DNA of 64,000 nucleotides from Lachancea dasiensis (GCA_900074725.1 LT598457.1:1054001-1118000), one strand, 5' to 3'; positions 9,782-22,619 are shown, numbered from the stretch's first letter. Numbers and translations: made by a program. Notes: generated by a model from the letters alone, not told the origin.

Positions 9782-11020
9782 ATGTCCAGGTTATTTCGAA
9801 AACTATTTCTTTCTCAAAGGCCTGCTGGTTCAAGGCTAGCTGATCTCGAGACGAGCTTGGATCCATCTCTGTCTATGCGGAAACTGCGAAACTACCAATT
9901 CACCATAGCTGATCTATGTCACTACGGATTTCTAGGAAGCGTGCTCCTTTTTGTTTTCATAATAAATCCCGCCGGCTGGCTTGCTAAGATAGCACTGTAT
10001 CTGGTTTTCGCTGCGCTTTTTCTAATACCTGCGACTTCTCAATTTTTCTTCAACGCTTTGCCGATCTTTACATGGCTTGCTCTCTACTTTACTTCTTCCT
10101 CTTTCAGTGCCGCACACAGACCGCCAATAACAGTCCAAGTCCTTCCAGCTATCGAGACTATTTTATATGGGGATAATCTCAGTGATATATTGGCAGCGTC
10201 CTTGAATAAACCTTTGGATTTTTTTGCTTGGGTTCCATACGGGCTCTTTCATTTTGGCGCACCTTTCGTTGTTGCGATAATACTATTTTTATGTGGACCA
10301 CCCACTATTTTAAGAGGGTATGCTTTCGCTTTCGGCTACATGAATCTCTTAGGTGTGATTTCACAGAACCTATTCCCAGCTGCCCCCCCTTGGTACAAGA
10401 TCTTGTATGGTCTCACACCCGCCAACTACAGTATGAAAGGATCACCTGGTGGGCTTAGAAGAATTGACGAATACTTGGGAATCAACCTTTATTCAGATGG
10501 ATTTTCGAACTCGGCAGTAATCTTTGGCGCTCTGCCCTCTTTACACTCTGGATGTGCCACGATGGAGGCATTGTTTTTTTCTTACGTTTTTCCAAAGCTT
10601 ACGCCGCTTTTCATATTCTACGTGTGTTGGCTATGGTGGTCAACCATGTATCTGACACATCATTATTTTGTCGATCTCATGGCCGGTTCTGTCTTGTCGT
10701 ACGCTATATTCCAGTACACCAAATACTATCATCTTCCACTTCCAGAAACTTCGGTGTACTCTCGATGGACTTATGTCGAAATAAAGAAGTTCAGCTTATG
10801 GTTTGCCGACCCGTTGAATGCCGACGACAGTGATGTGGAGAATATTTTTGTGCCAACGATACTTGAAAATGACTTTGAAATGAATTCAATGGAAGACAGT
10901 GAGCCACCATCTATTTTTGACAATAACAGGTCAGTATCGCGCTCTTCTGCTACGTCCAACACTTCTCTCGAAGCGCAAGATGAGCTGGTAACGTCATCTA
11001 GAACCAATAAGAAAGAATAG
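9782..11020 (+). CDS. AUR1: Inositol phosphorylceramide synthase catalytic subunit
   Basis: Predicted protein of 412 aa from the ATG at 9782 (S. cerevisiae 401). It has multiple membrane segments and the PAP2-type active-site motifs FPAAPPWYKILYG, FGALPSLHSGCAT and LTHHYFVDLMAG; the histidines fall at 255 and 294 and the aspartate at 298, the same numbering as in S. cerevisiae Aur1. It transfers phosphoinositol from phosphatidylinositol to ceramide in the Golgi and is the target of aureobasidin A in S. cerevisiae. It acts directly downstream of the LAG1 product at the start of the window. The tail is acidic and serine-rich. Confidence 0.97.
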   Translation: MSRLFRKLFLSQRPAGSRLADLETSLDPSLSMRKLRNYQFTIADLCHYGFLGSVLLFVFIINPAGWLAKIALYLVFAALFLIPATSQFFFNALPIFTWLALYFTSSSFSAAHRPPITVQVLPAIETILYGDNLSDILAASLNKPLDFFAWVPYGLFHFGAPFVVAIILFLCGPPTILRGYAFAFGYMNLLGVISQNLFPAAPPWYKILYGLTPANYSMKGSPGGLRRIDEYLGINLYSDGFSNSAVIFGALPSLHSGCATMEALFFSYVFPKLTPLFIFYVCWLWWSTMYLTHHYFVDLMAGSVLSYAIFQYTKYYHLPLPETSVYSRWTYVEIKKFSLWFADPLNADDSDVENIFVPTILENDFEMNSMEDSEPPSIFDNNRSVSRSSATSNTSLEAQDELVTSSRTNKKE

Positions 11021-11185
11021 ACCGATTTTAGAGTCTTCTATGTTCGGCGGAACCTCACCAGTTAAACTTAATATTGGGCTGAAGCTCAGAATCTTCAAAA
11101 GGGTACCTAATGGGATATATAATTAATAAACTATAAAACAAGATATTTTTATGCTGCTGTAATGATGGAACGCGCTTTCCTAGGA

Positions 11186-11575
11186 TCAATAAAACTCCTT
11201 TTTAGCTTTCTCCAAAATACTGCTGTAACCTGCCGCTCTTTCTATGGACGACGCCACGTCAAGTTGCTTCGCTGTATCCATCTTTATGATTGACGATCTA
11301 ATGACACGGGGGTCCCTTTTTAAAGTTCGCAAAATTTCTGACTGAACAGCTGCCGACGAATCGAAAAGCATGAGAAAGTGATAGCCTTGAAAGTGCTGCT
11401 CTTGGTCTTTCTTTATGATTTTTGGAAGTAGCTTGTTTCCTATCGGTAACAGTCTTCGCACGACCCCTCTGTTTTGAATAATAAGTTTGCCAATGGTCGT
11501 TGCTAGTTCTTTAGCCTCAGCATTGGCCGCAAGTGGATTAACGACACGAACTACACTTACTAACTCATAAAGCAT
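11186..11575 (-). CDS. MRP17: Mitochondrial ribosomal protein bS6m
   Basis: Predicted protein of 129 aa (131 in S. cerevisiae). It has the S6 fold signature: [11 protein letters not shown] at the start, the basic [37 protein letters not shown] middle, and [18 protein letters not shown]. It is a component of the mitochondrial small subunit. It is convergent with AUR1, as YKL003C is with YKL004W. Confidence 0.93.
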   Translation of the reverse strand: MLYELVSVVRVVNPLAANAEAKELATTIGKLIIQNRGVVRRLLPIGNKLLPKIIKKDQEQHFQGYHFLMLFDSSAAVQSEILRTLKRDPRVIRSSIIKMDTAKQLDVASSIERAAGYSSILEKAKKEFY

Positions 11576-11762
11576 ATCTCGTCAACACAGTGCTTAAAGC
11601 GGTTGTAAACGCTTGATATAATAGATGTGTGCTCAAATTTTTTATAAAATTATATCGTGTGAAGACACCAAGTAATCAGTTCTCCCTAAAGGACGCCATG
11701 GCGAGAGGCCAAAAGAACGAAAAACGTAGCTATCACGGATCTTTACTCACTGACAAATAGCA

Positions 11763-12519
11763 ATGGCAATTCTAGACTGGGTTTTTGGGAAAAGCTTGAC
11801 GCCACAGGAGCGCTTGAAAAAGGTATGTGTTCGACAAATTTCGTATTGCCCAAGTTTTCCTTGATTTTGACTGACAGCCAAGAAAGAACCAACGGGCCTT
11901 AGAAAGAACACAGAGGGAGCTAGAGCGCGAAAGAAGGAAACTGGAGGCTCAAGAGAAGAAGCTCATATCTGATATCAAGAAATCTGCTAGAGATGGACAG
12001 GTTGCAGCAGCGAAAATACAGGCAAAAGATCTGGTACGAACCAAAAAGTACATCGGCAAATTCAACAACATGAGGACTCAACTCCAGGCCATTGCCCTTA
12101 GAATCCAGGCAGTACGTAGTAGTGACCAAATGACAACTTCTATGAGGGAGGCAACTGGGTTATTATCTTCAATGAACAGGTCCATGAACCTGCCCCAACT
12201 TCAGCGTATATCGGCTGAGTTCGAAAAGCAGAGTGACCTCATGGACCAACGTCAGGAGTTTATGGACGAAGCTATTGATGATGCCATGGGTGATGAGTTG
12301 GAGGAGGACGAGGAAGCGGATGAGATCGTCAACAGAGTTCTGGACGAAATTGGAGTTGACTTGAATCAAAAACTACAAAGCTCACCGCAGGAGATGCTGG
12401 ATTCTGCTGATGGAGATAATGTTGAAAGGGTAGCCGAGTCTCTAGATGCCCATGGGGGCGCGGGTCCTCTCAGTCCGGATGATGAGCTCCAAGCAAGACT
12501 TAATAGTCTCAAAAGATGA
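11763..12519 (+). CDS. DID4: ESCRT-III subunit Did4/Vps2 (spliced)
   Basis: Exon 1 is 11763-11822 (MAILDWVFGKSLTPQERLKK). The intron is most likely 11823-11886 with donor GTATGT, and exon 2 is 11887-12519 (NQRALERTQRELERERRKLE...), giving 230 aa against 232 in S. cerevisiae, whose gene also has a short intron. The branch site appears to be GACTGAC and not TACTAAC. An acceptor nine bases earlier would add three residues (PRK) and stay in frame; homology favours the later AAG. The protein has the basic, helical ESCRT-III core and an acidic region (DELEEDEEADEIVNRVLDEIGVDL) ending in a MIM1-like LQARLNSLKR tail that binds Vps4. Confidence 0.93.
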
Positions 12520-12549
12520 ACCTTGTATGAAATTTATCAGTCGCTCTGT

Positions 12550-13210
12550 TTAAACTATAGATTCTTTCTTTAAGTACAAGTAGATTTGCTGTGCACACTC
12601 TTCTACCGATTGCTTCTCGGTTCTCAAATGAATCTCTGGGGTCTCTGGAGCTTCGTAAGGAGCAGATATACCAGTAAACTCCTTTATGACGCCTTCTCTA
12701 GCCTTTTTGTACAGTCCCTTGGGGTCCCTCTGTTCAGCGATCTCTAATGGGACGTCAACAAAAACCTCAACAAATTTCAAATCACTGTCCTTGTGAAGAG
12801 CTCTTGCACTTTCACGATCAGCACGATACGGGGAAATAAAAGAGGTGACTGATATGGTACACGAATCAGCAAATAGCCTAGAAACCTCGGATATTCTTCT
12901 AATATTTTCGTTTCTGTCTTTCTCCGAGAACCCCAAGTCCTTGTTCAACCCAAAGCGGACATTGTCGCCATCTAGTCTGTAGGCCGAAATGCCTTGTTGA
13001 AGTAATAGCTGCTCCAAGGCGCATGCAATAGTACTTTTTAAAGTTAGTATCATATGTGCGGTGGTGAATCACTGGTAATATTATTCACTTTACATACCTC
13101 TTACCTGAAGCGCTGAGACCTGTTAGCCAAACTGTTGCGCCTTTTTGTTTTCTTAAGCTTGAGCGCTCATCGTAAGTGAGGTTTGGATGCCAAGTGATAT
13201 TGGTTGCCAT
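12550..13210 (-). CDS. MET14: Adenylylsulfate (APS) kinase, spliced
   Basis: Exon 1 is 13210-13098 and exon 2 is 13033-12550. The 64 nt intron 13097-13034 has donor GTATGT, branch TACTAAC and acceptor AAAAG. The product is 198 aa (202 in S. cerevisiae) beginning [24 protein letters not shown]. The intron lies inside the serine codon at residue 38 of the P-loop GLSASGKST (31-39), so only the spliced message encodes an ATP site. Conserved [23 protein letters not shown] and [12 protein letters not shown] segments follow. It phosphorylates APS to PAPS in sulfate assimilation. The promoter has Cbf1- and Met31/32-type motifs. Confidence 0.95.
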
Positions 13211-13272
13211 TTTGGATCGCAGTCGGCCTATTCACACAGCCCTATTGCATGTCTATTGTATTATGACACACC

Positions 13273-13339
13273 TTTTATACCTGACAGCTTTATTTGATGG
13301 AGGTCTGTTGTGTCCACCACAGTGAGATCTAGTCACATG
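13273..13339 (-). promoter_or_regulatory. MET14 promoter elements (TATA, Met31/32-like, Cbf1-like)
   Basis: On the MET14 side of the centromere gap are a TATA-type box (13273-13279, about 63 bp before the ATG), CCACAG (13317-13322, core of the Met31/32 site) and GTCACATG (13332-13339, a perfect RTCACRTG Cbf1 site). Cbf1-Met4-Met28 with Met31/32 is the known activator set for sulfur genes in S. cerevisiae. The GTCACATG also fits CDEI, but it lies about 500 bp from the CDEIII motif, too far for a point centromere. Confidence 0.5.
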
Positions 13340-13658
13340 ACATTACCTGATGAATCCACCATCGTACTCTAATCACGAAATCACTTTCATACGCTATTCA
13401 CGTACGCTCTGCCGGCAGTCGCATCAAATCAATCTCAGGCTTTTCACAAGTTTGAATGACAAAGAATAACGGAAGAGAAGAAGCCAATTCAACGATCAGT
13501 AAGGGTTACAATAGGATCATTAAGCTCTCAATTAAAACGAGTCCACAATTGTAAACCAGAAGAAAATTATCAGCTCATATTCAAGTACTGACATACTCTA
13601 AAAATTGATGTATGTGATTTTATAGCCTGAAATAGCATCCCTTTTACCCACAAAATGC

Positions 13659-13729
13659 TAAATGTTTTAAAAAAAAACAAAATAAAATATTAAATGTTTT
13701 AAAAAAACAAAATAAAATATTAAATGTTT
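13659..13729. repeat. AT-rich tandem repeat within the centromere region
   Basis: Two copies of TAAATGTTTT-A(7-9)-CAAAATAAAATAT (13659-13690 and 13691-13720) are followed by a third partial copy (13721-13729). The copies differ only in the length of the A run, so the duplication is recent or kept homogeneous. Confidence 0.85.
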
Positions 13730-13860
13730 ACTGTCATCTGATACTTCAACATGGTTTTTACTATTAAATTTAAAAGTAATTCATTACTTTAGCTTTTTTG
13801 TAAGCAAAGCATAGTAACATTTTCAAAAACTATTTTTATATGATTTCCGAAACGTTAATA
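13659..13860 (+). other. Probable point centromere (CEN; CDEII-CDEIII)
   Basis: A CDEIII-like motif lies at about 13834-13860 with the core TGATTTCCGAAA at 13841-13852, including the essential CCG. It is preceded by about 175 bp of AT-rich DNA (roughly 80-95 percent AT in ten-base blocks) that would be CDEII and begins with two tandem copies of a 30-32 bp AT-rich unit. The site lies between MET14 and VPS1, exactly where S. cerevisiae CEN11 lies, and genes of the CEN8 side surround it. No convincing CDEI sits next to CDEII; GTCATCTG at 13733-13740 matches RTCACRTG at 6 of 8 positions. The exact left border is uncertain. Confidence 0.75.
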
Positions 13861-14059
13861 ACTGTTTGAATGTATTCTTAGCCTAGTAGACACATTTCTT
13901 TGTTGAATGTCAATAGCTTCACATGCTCCTACGTTCTCGTTTTAGAATTGTCAGATTCTTAAAAAGATACTAATTAAACACTCTTTAGCAACACATATTT
14001 ATCAAGATTTCAGTTGAGTATTGTTCGCAATAACGGTAAGATATCAACAAACGTGTTTT

Positions 14060-16117
14060 CTACACAGAGGAAACAATTTCGTTAGCATTCCTTAAAATTT
14101 CAGTCATTTTCTGGCATTCTTTTCTACGCTGAATAGTAATGTCATTTTCCTTCGTTAACTCCGCAATGTCTTGGTTTCCATACAACTTTTCCAAAAGAAT
14201 TTTTTGAATGTCGTTTTTACTTTTTACTATCAGCTTCAACATGACCGCTTTAGGAATAACGTCTGCAATAGTTCGCTTGACTATATTGAAGTAACTTTCA
14301 ATCAGTAGTTTGATGACTTCTGTCTCCATAGTCTCACGCTCAGTCATCTGTCCAGTGGCCTTCAGTACCGGAGGAGGTGACTCCAAAGCAACCAGCTTTT
14401 TCTTATTTTTGGAGGAAAAAAAACCACCAAAAAACCCAGATTTATCCTCCGTTTGAGCAGACTGTTGAGGTGGCTGATTAGGTAAGGCCTTCCCGGTTTT
14501 CGGATCTACAGCAACCTGCCTTGGATGAAGCTTCTCCTCGATCATCGCCATAGCCTGAGAACCTTTCAATAAGTCTGGATGAGCAGTATTAATGTAAGTT
14601 TCTTCTGCCCTGATGATATCTGACACGAATGTATTCGTGGGGATAATAGACTCCTTTAAAAATTGAACGAAATAGTTCGACATAGCCTCTCTCAAACCAG
14701 GGTACCTACCGTATTTCGGTTGAGATATGATTTGCTTCAAAATGCGCACTAGTTCGTCAAAAACTAAACTCACGAGGCGCAAACTAGGCTCTTCGAAGCG
14801 ATTGATTTGCTGCTTGACTAAAACTTCGAAGGCTTCAGTTCCAACAAACAGTGATGGCGCAGAACCCGAACTGTTGTACATTATGGTTCTTATGTCAGAG
14901 TCCTTAATTTGATCGAAAGGGTCTAAAGCTCTCACCCCGTTTTTGTAGATCTCGTGGAAAACAAACGAGATCCGCGCCCCACCAGAAAGCTCCTGACTAG
15001 ACAGCTCCTTCGCCTCCCCATCTAGTATTCCATTGTACTCTTTTGTAAAATCAGTAATCATACTTAACACAATTGAGTTGGGAGAGTCCATTGTTTCAGG
15101 TCCCAGATTCAAGAGTTCAGTTTGGTATTTTTTTAGCGTCATTTCGATCTTGTTTTTGATATCAGGCAGTGTCTGCCTGATATGATGAAGTAAAATGGAA
15201 TTCAGTTTCTTGGCTAGATACGGGGTACCGCAATAGTGTGCTTTAGAGCTGTACGATGAGTGATTTTCGAAAAACCTTCTCTCGTCATCTAGCGCCGATC
15301 TGATCGTTTTCCTGCCCTCTATATCTCTCTGACCACGATTGATGACCGGAATGTAGCCATATCTCAAAGGAATCACTCTACCGGCCAGGATGTCAATGAC
15401 ATCTGTTCCTTGGTCCATCAGATCAACCTTAGTTAGTACACCGATAGTCCTGGTGCCCTCTGGATCAACTTCTCTAGCTAATTTCAACCCATCGCTATTA
15501 GCCAAATCCGTATTAGCAGCATTAACGGACAAAATAATTGCATTTGGTTTTGAAATATACTTCAAAAGCATGTCCTTGATCTGTTTTTCAATATCCGCAG
15601 GTTGGTCGCCAACTGGCACCTTCGTTAGACCAGGCAAGTCAACCAGGGTCAATGTCAAAACGTGAGGCGAATAAATTCTCATGTTGATAGGAACTGAAGA
15701 GATACCAGCGTTTTTGCCAGTGGTTTTGTCTGTCTCTGATACGATTTCCTGTCTGATCTCATCGAAGTTATGGAACTTTTTGCCTGGAAGATGCAAAAAC
15801 TCACCCCACTCATCTACGTTATCCTCTTCCTGTCCGTCCTTGGAGTCATCATCATGCCGCAATTCCAGCAAATCGTTGCTGGGTTTTTTAGACCTTCTGT
15901 TGATTAATTGCAGCACAAGAGGTCTTCTAGTAACTATACCAGTACCACGAGGGAGAAAGTCGCGACCAACAATATTTTCTAAAACCGATGACTTTCCAGA
16001 CGACTGAGACCCCACGACAGTGATCTGAGGCAAGTCGATAGGCGACTGTGATCCTCCGCCTAAAGGAGCCAGCGCATCCTGTAGCTTGTTGATGGTGGCT
16101 ATCAATGCTTCATCCAT
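14060..16117 (-). CDS. VPS1: Dynamin-like GTPase Vps1
   Basis: Predicted protein of 685 aa (704 in S. cerevisiae). GTPase motifs are all present: P-loop GSQSSGKS (36-43), switch [10 protein letters not shown] (57-66), DLPG (160-163) and TKVD (229-232). The dynamin middle domain follows, then a low-complexity insert (about 530-580, [27 protein letters not shown]) where animal dynamins have a PH domain, then a C-terminal GTPase effector domain. It self-assembles and cuts membranes in vacuolar sorting, endocytosis and peroxisome fission. It is adjacent to the centromere, as YKR001C is to CEN11. Confidence 0.97.
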   Translation of the reverse strand: MDEALIATINKLQDALAPLGGGSQSPIDLPQITVVGSQSSGKSSVLENIVGRDFLPRGTGIVTRRPLVLQLINRRSKKPSNDLLELRHDDDSKDGQEEDNVDEWGEFLHLPGKKFHNFDEIRQEIVSETDKTTGKNAGISSVPINMRIYSPHVLTLTLVDLPGLTKVPVGDQPADIEKQIKDMLLKYISKPNAIILSVNAANTDLANSDGLKLAREVDPEGTRTIGVLTKVDLMDQGTDVIDILAGRVIPLRYGYIPVINRGQRDIEGRKTIRSALDDERRFFENHSSYSSKAHYCGTPYLAKKLNSILLHHIRQTLPDIKNKIEMTLKKYQTELLNLGPETMDSPNSIVLSMITDFTKEYNGILDGEAKELSSQELSGGARISFVFHEIYKNGVRALDPFDQIKDSDIRTIMYNSSGSAPSLFVGTEAFEVLVKQQINRFEEPSLRLVSLVFDELVRILKQIISQPKYGRYPGLREAMSNYFVQFLKESIIPTNTFVSDIIRAEETYINTAHPDLLKGSQAMAMIEEKLHPRQVAVDPKTGKALPNQPPQQSAQTEDKSGFFGGFFSSKNKKKLVALESPPPVLKATGQMTERETMETEVIKLLIESYFNIVKRTIADVIPKAVMLKLIVKSKNDIQKILLEKLYGNQDIAELTKENDITIQRRKECQKMTEILRNANEIVSSV

Positions 16118-18364
<2,247 letters not shown>

Positions 18365-18685
18365 ACTAAACATTCTCATGACTTATGTACATTTTCCCTT
18401 GAAAAAGAATGCATTATATTTAATCTTTGCGTACTTCCCGAATCCTTAAGATTTCAAAGAGTCATTGTCAATGACAGAGATAGCAAGTTCATCGTTTTTG
18501 AGTTTATACACAACCGTTATCTTTGCTCACACTAAGTTGCTCTCCAGACGTGCTCTCCTAATTAATTAACTAACGGTCTCCAATTTGTGTGGAAAAACTC
18601 AGGGACCAAAACAGAGATTTGCAATTAACGAATAGGTCAAGTGCTGGACTGACTTAAAGGATACAAAAGATTCGTAGGACGCTCA
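18365..18685. other. PAP1-OSH6 intergenic region
   Basis: A 321 bp gap between tandem genes. No feature recognised beyond the presumed OSH6 promoter. Confidence 0.4.
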
Positions 18686-20008
18686 ATGCCCCTCAGTGTT
18701 TTAAAGACCAAGTCAGGTACTAGTCCTGCAGCTTCTGCTCATGATCCTGAGTCGGGTATTGGCAATTCTGGTAAAGGAGTTATTGACACTGATGATATTG
18801 ATGAGAATGATGAATCCGGACAAAGCATACTGCTAGGTATAATCTCGCAACTCAAACCTGGATGTGATCTCTCGAGGATAACTCTGCCAACATTCATATT
18901 AGAGAAGAAATCGATGCTTGAAAGAATCACTAACCAACTTCAGTTCCCAGACATACTACTGGAAGCGCACGAGGAAAAAGATGAGCTCAAAAGATTTGTA
19001 CAAGTTGTCAAATGGTATCTATCTGGCTGGCACATATCTCCGAAGGCTGTAAAGAAGCCTTTGAATCCTGTTTTAGGAGAGTTTTTTACTTGCTACTGGG
19101 ATTTGCCCAACAAACAACAAGCATTTTACTTCTCGGAACAGACTAGTCATCATCCTCCTAAATCTTCCTACTTCTACATGATTCCAGAGTCAAACATTAG
19201 AGTTGACGGTATAAATATTCCAAAATCGAAGTTTCTCGGGAATTCGACTGCTGCAATGATGGAAGGTTCAACTGTTTTGCAATTTCTGGACATTAAGGAC
19301 TCCCACGGGAATCCGGAAAAATACACACTGAGTCAACCAAATATGTACGCTAGGGGAATTCTCTTTGGTAAAATGAGAATCGAGCTAGGCGACCACATGA
19401 TTATCAAGTCATCTAAATACAAGGTTGATGTTGAATTCAAAACAAAAGGCTTTATTTCGGGCACTTATGATGCTATCGAAGGCATCGTAAAGGATCATGC
19501 GGGTAATGAGTACTACGAGATCAGTGGAAAGTGGAACGATGTGATGTATATTAGGGATTTACGAAAAAAATCCACGAAAACTATCTTATTTGATGCCAAG
19601 TCAGCACAACCACTCAAGCCTTTAGTTCGTCCGTTGGACGAGCAAGGTGAATTTGAGTCAAGAAATCTTTGGAAAAAGGTGACTGATGCTTTGGGTAGGC
19701 GCGACCACACCACTGCAACGGATGAGAAGTTTGCCATTGAAGATGACCAGCGTCAGAAGGCCAAGAAAAGACAAGATGAGAATGATGAGTTTCATCCTAA
19801 GCTATTTAGACCGGCGCATAATCCTAGTGATGACTTGGAGTTCTACATCTACAAGGATATCCCCGCGAGTTCAAGCCATGAAGATCAAATAAGAGCTATT
19901 CTGGAAATTGCTCCTGTATTGCCTGGCCAGGAGTTTACAGAAAAGTTCAGCCTATCTGGCCATGAAAAACATGAGGCACAAAACCAAGCGAAACATGTCG
20001 GTCCATAA
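18686..20008 (+). CDS. OSH6: Oxysterol-binding-protein family lipid transfer protein (Osh6/Osh7)
   Basis: Predicted protein of 440 aa, a short OSBP without PH or ankyrin domains, as in Osh6/Osh7 (448 and 437 aa). The family signature EQTSHHPP is at 151-158, and KPLNPVLGEFF at 124-134 shapes the lipid pocket and PI4P site. The class moves phosphatidylserine from endoplasmic reticulum to plasma membrane in exchange for PI4P. A non-duplicated yeast has one gene equivalent to both OSH6 (YKR003W) and OSH7 (YHR001W), and this one sits where both tracks predict. Confidence 0.94.
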   Translation: MPLSVLKTKSGTSPAASAHDPESGIGNSGKGVIDTDDIDENDESGQSILLGIISQLKPGCDLSRITLPTFILEKKSMLERITNQLQFPDILLEAHEEKDELKRFVQVVKWYLSGWHISPKAVKKPLNPVLGEFFTCYWDLPNKQQAFYFSEQTSHHPPKSSYFYMIPESNIRVDGINIPKSKFLGNSTAAMMEGSTVLQFLDIKDSHGNPEKYTLSQPNMYARGILFGKMRIELGDHMIIKSSKYKVDVEFKTKGFISGTYDAIEGIVKDHAGNEYYEISGKWNDVMYIRDLRKKSTKTILFDAKSAQPLKPLVRPLDEQGEFESRNLWKKVTDALGRRDHTTATDEKFAIEDDQRQKAKKRQDENDEFHPKLFRPAHNPSDDLEFYIYKDIPASSSHEDQIRAILEIAPVLPGQEFTEKFSLSGHEKHEAQNQAKHVGP

Positions 20009-20103
20009 CGAACTGCGGTGCTAATTATGCCATCAATTTAATCATTCGTGACCTGAGGGACCAATTGTGGTCATTGGAATCTTTCAACCTTCGGAACCGC
20101 TTT

Positions 20104-21292
20104 TCAACTTGTCGTTGAAATCAAGTATTTTTTTTTGAGTTGAAGTGTCTCTAGTGATCTTTGCAACAACAAGTCATTCTCAGAGCCGTAAATAGCTTTT
20201 GTAATGGACCTTTCGTCTATCTTGAAATTCTCGCCTTCAAACTTTTGAATTGCAGACGACCACCCTTCAAGTAGCTGATTTCGAGACAACAAATCTAGTG
20301 ACGGTAACAGCCTCGCCAAACAACCAAATGCTGGCCAATGCCGTACCTCCGCTGAGTCGATAAAGGTCACAATCTTTTGCATACAGGTCCATCCAGTGGT
20401 CTCCGATGCAAGTCTCAACTTAGCATAAGATTTATCGTGCTTTGGTAAGTTCAACTTTGCCCTCAACGCACTATAGTCCTCAATTGATAGCTGTGAAAGG
20501 TCTGTTGAGCCCAGCAGCGCATGTCCTAGAGCCCACCAAGAAGAACTGTCCATTGAATGGCTAAAGCAAAATTTCCATAGCGTGTCCAAGAGTGCGTCCT
20601 TGGTTTTCTGAATCTGTAAATCGTAAATCCAGCGAAACGTGTTCCAACAGTAATAATTTGAGGCGTGGCGGGAGGCAGACTGTAGGAAGAGGCCAGAATG
20701 ATTTACTATTATTGAAGGAAACAACTCGTGGGCTAAGACGTACAATTTTCTGAAATAAAGCCAGAGAGACGAAGATTTGTTCACCCTATTCACTGAACAA
20801 GTGAGCAGAAGAGTGATTGCTTGCAACTCTATCTGGAAAAAGGCCTGAGACACTTTGTCAGCCTTCCATTGATTACATGAGTTCCCTCTCAAACGTCTAA
20901 GTACCAAATTCTCATGTTGAAGAAGCACTTTACGATCTTCTGGTGTCACGGACAAAATGCAGAAGGTAGCAAGGTAATTACCTTCGTCATCTGTTAAGGT
21001 TTTTGAGTTAGTGATCATAATTACTGTTGGCGAAACAGGTAGCATTCAAACACATACCGTTCTTAGAGCTCTCACTGTTCAGGAATTGGCGACCTTCGCA
21101 GAAAAGGTTTAAATATGTTGATTTTGAGCAAATGATTTCATCAACAGCGGTTTCGTTGACATGCAGAAATTTTGACTCATTGTAAGGGTATAATTCGTCA
21201 GGAAGCACCGTGAACGTCGTAATCTGGTTAACGCGACAGTTGGAAAGGTGATCGAAGAGTTCTTTAACTAAGCCTAAGGCAGCACTTTTCAT
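20104..21292 (-). CDS. ECM9: Ecm9-like protein of unknown function (spliced)
   Basis: Exon 1 is 21292-21058 (MKSAALGLVKELFDHLSNCRV...) and exon 2 is 20990-20104. The 67 nt intron 21057-20991 has donor GTATGT, branch CACTAAC (21013-21007) and acceptor AACAG, and splits an Asp codon. The product is 373 aa; S. cerevisiae Ecm9 is 377 aa and also spliced. The start was taken at the first ATG after which homology is plausible; a non-ATG extension of 14 codons is open upstream. No known domain is visible. The assignment rests on length, splicing and position between OSH6 and MRPL13. Confidence 0.82.
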
Positions 21293-21872
21293 GTTTTGGT
21301 TTCGACTTTGAACTTTTGTAATCACGTTTGACAAGAGTGTAGTGTTTTTGCTTACTATATCGCATGGGCGAATGTAATATTGACCACTCCAAAAAATTTA
21401 TTTAAGCCTCCTGCCACCAATGTTCATTTTTCTTTCATCTCGGTTGCAGCAGCCTACAGGCCGCTGAGCTCAGTCTATGTTTCTCATGTAGCCATCAGCA
21501 ATTTAGTTCGAAGTAGTTGCACGTTTGTGCTCGAATTTATACAGTTTTGATAACACTCATGGTGTCTGCAAGTAGAAGCCCTTGGATAAAATTTAAATAC
21601 TCTTGCACATCGTCCTTGTCACACATGTGAAAACATTAGCTATCCACTTAATACTACGAAGGCGGATCAGACTAAAATTTGAATGCTATGTGCGGCAATT
21701 TAGTGCATGATTAAAGAAATCCACCTTGGATGAGTTGTAACGTAGCGCCCACTATGTCACTCAAAGCTAATCATGAACTCAATGACTAGAACCGCAAATT
21801 TTAATTTTCCGAAGGACACTTCTAAGCCCGCTATTTACATGATAAGGTCTATATGCTTATTTACCTGAAAGA
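21293..21872. other. ECM9-MRPL13 intergenic region
   Basis: A 580 bp gap upstream of ECM9 and downstream of MRPL13, both on the minus strand. S. cerevisiae has YKR005C here; I see no open frame resembling a gene. Confidence 0.4.
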
Positions 21873-22619
21873 TCAAACCACACGCCTTGCGGTTTCTAAA
21901 GCTTGCCTGGCAGCTTCCTTTTCTAAAGCTTCCACCTCTGACAGTATTTTGGAAAGCTTCTGCCTTTGGTCCTTTGGCGCAGGCGTTTTAACTACATGAA
22001 TACTTTCAGCGCCGTAAAAGCTTTCGTCGATATCAATGGCATTTGGTTCTGCGTCGTTGAATTTGGCCTTGCCGCTCAACACTTCCTTCAGAAAGAACTC
22101 ACGAAATTGCAATGGCGTTTGCAAGCGAGTTGATTGATAGTCTGGTACCATGATGCCAGTCGTTGCCTGTAATGACTTTGTAAATTGAAACTTAACGGAG
22201 AGATCTGAGAAGGGTAAAGCCAGTTCTGGATCTTCGATTTTAGAGATGGTGCTCTCTGGAACCGTCGAAACGTAGGTATCCAGCAAAATTCTATCAAGAG
22301 CTTCTGAAGTCCTAACTTTTTGGGACGACAACCAGATGTTGAACGGGACTTGTTGCAAAAGATCGCCGCGACGCGCCCTATCGCTTACTTGTAACTCTTG
22401 ACCAATAAAAGAGTCTTCTGTGAGTTTTAATCTATTAGCAGACTGTCTCGTTTTGCTTCTGCCAGACTCAATATCTTCGATAACCTGCTTGGTGTCCTTT
22501 GCTGGCTCTTTGTTCTTGGCATTTTGCTTATTCTTGAACCACGACAGAAAGTCGTAGTTTCTTGTAGAAACATGGAGCGCACGTTTAGAACATACGCTAA
22601 CAGTCGCCTGAGCAAGCAT
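21873..22619 (-). CDS. MRPL13: Mitochondrial large-subunit ribosomal protein mL50
   Basis: Predicted protein of 248 aa (264 in S. cerevisiae). The N-terminus MLAQATVSVCSKRALHVSTRNYDF is basic and free of acidic residues, as expected for a mitochondrial targeting peptide. The rest is charged and helical, with no common domain name. The assignment is from position (ECM9-MRPL13-MEH1, as in YKR004C-YKR006C-YKR007W), length and targeting peptide. Confidence 0.85.
   Translation of the reverse strand: MLAQATVSVCSKRALHVSTRNYDFLSWFKNKQNAKNKEPAKDTKQVIEDIESGRSKTRQSANRLKLTEDSFIGQELQVSDRARRGDLLQQVPFNIWLSSQKVRTSEALDRILLDTYVSTVPESTISKIEDPELALPFSDLSVKFQFTKSLQATTGIMVPDYQSTRLQTPLQFREFFLKEVLSGKAKFNDAEPNAIDIDESFYGAESIHVVKTPAPKDQRQKLSKILSEVEALEKEAARQALETARRVV

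Noticed and set aside
13332-13339. Perfect RTCACRTG as CDEI of the centromere
   Set aside because: It is about 500 bp from CDEIII, outside any known point-centromere geometry; more likely a Cbf1 site of MET14.
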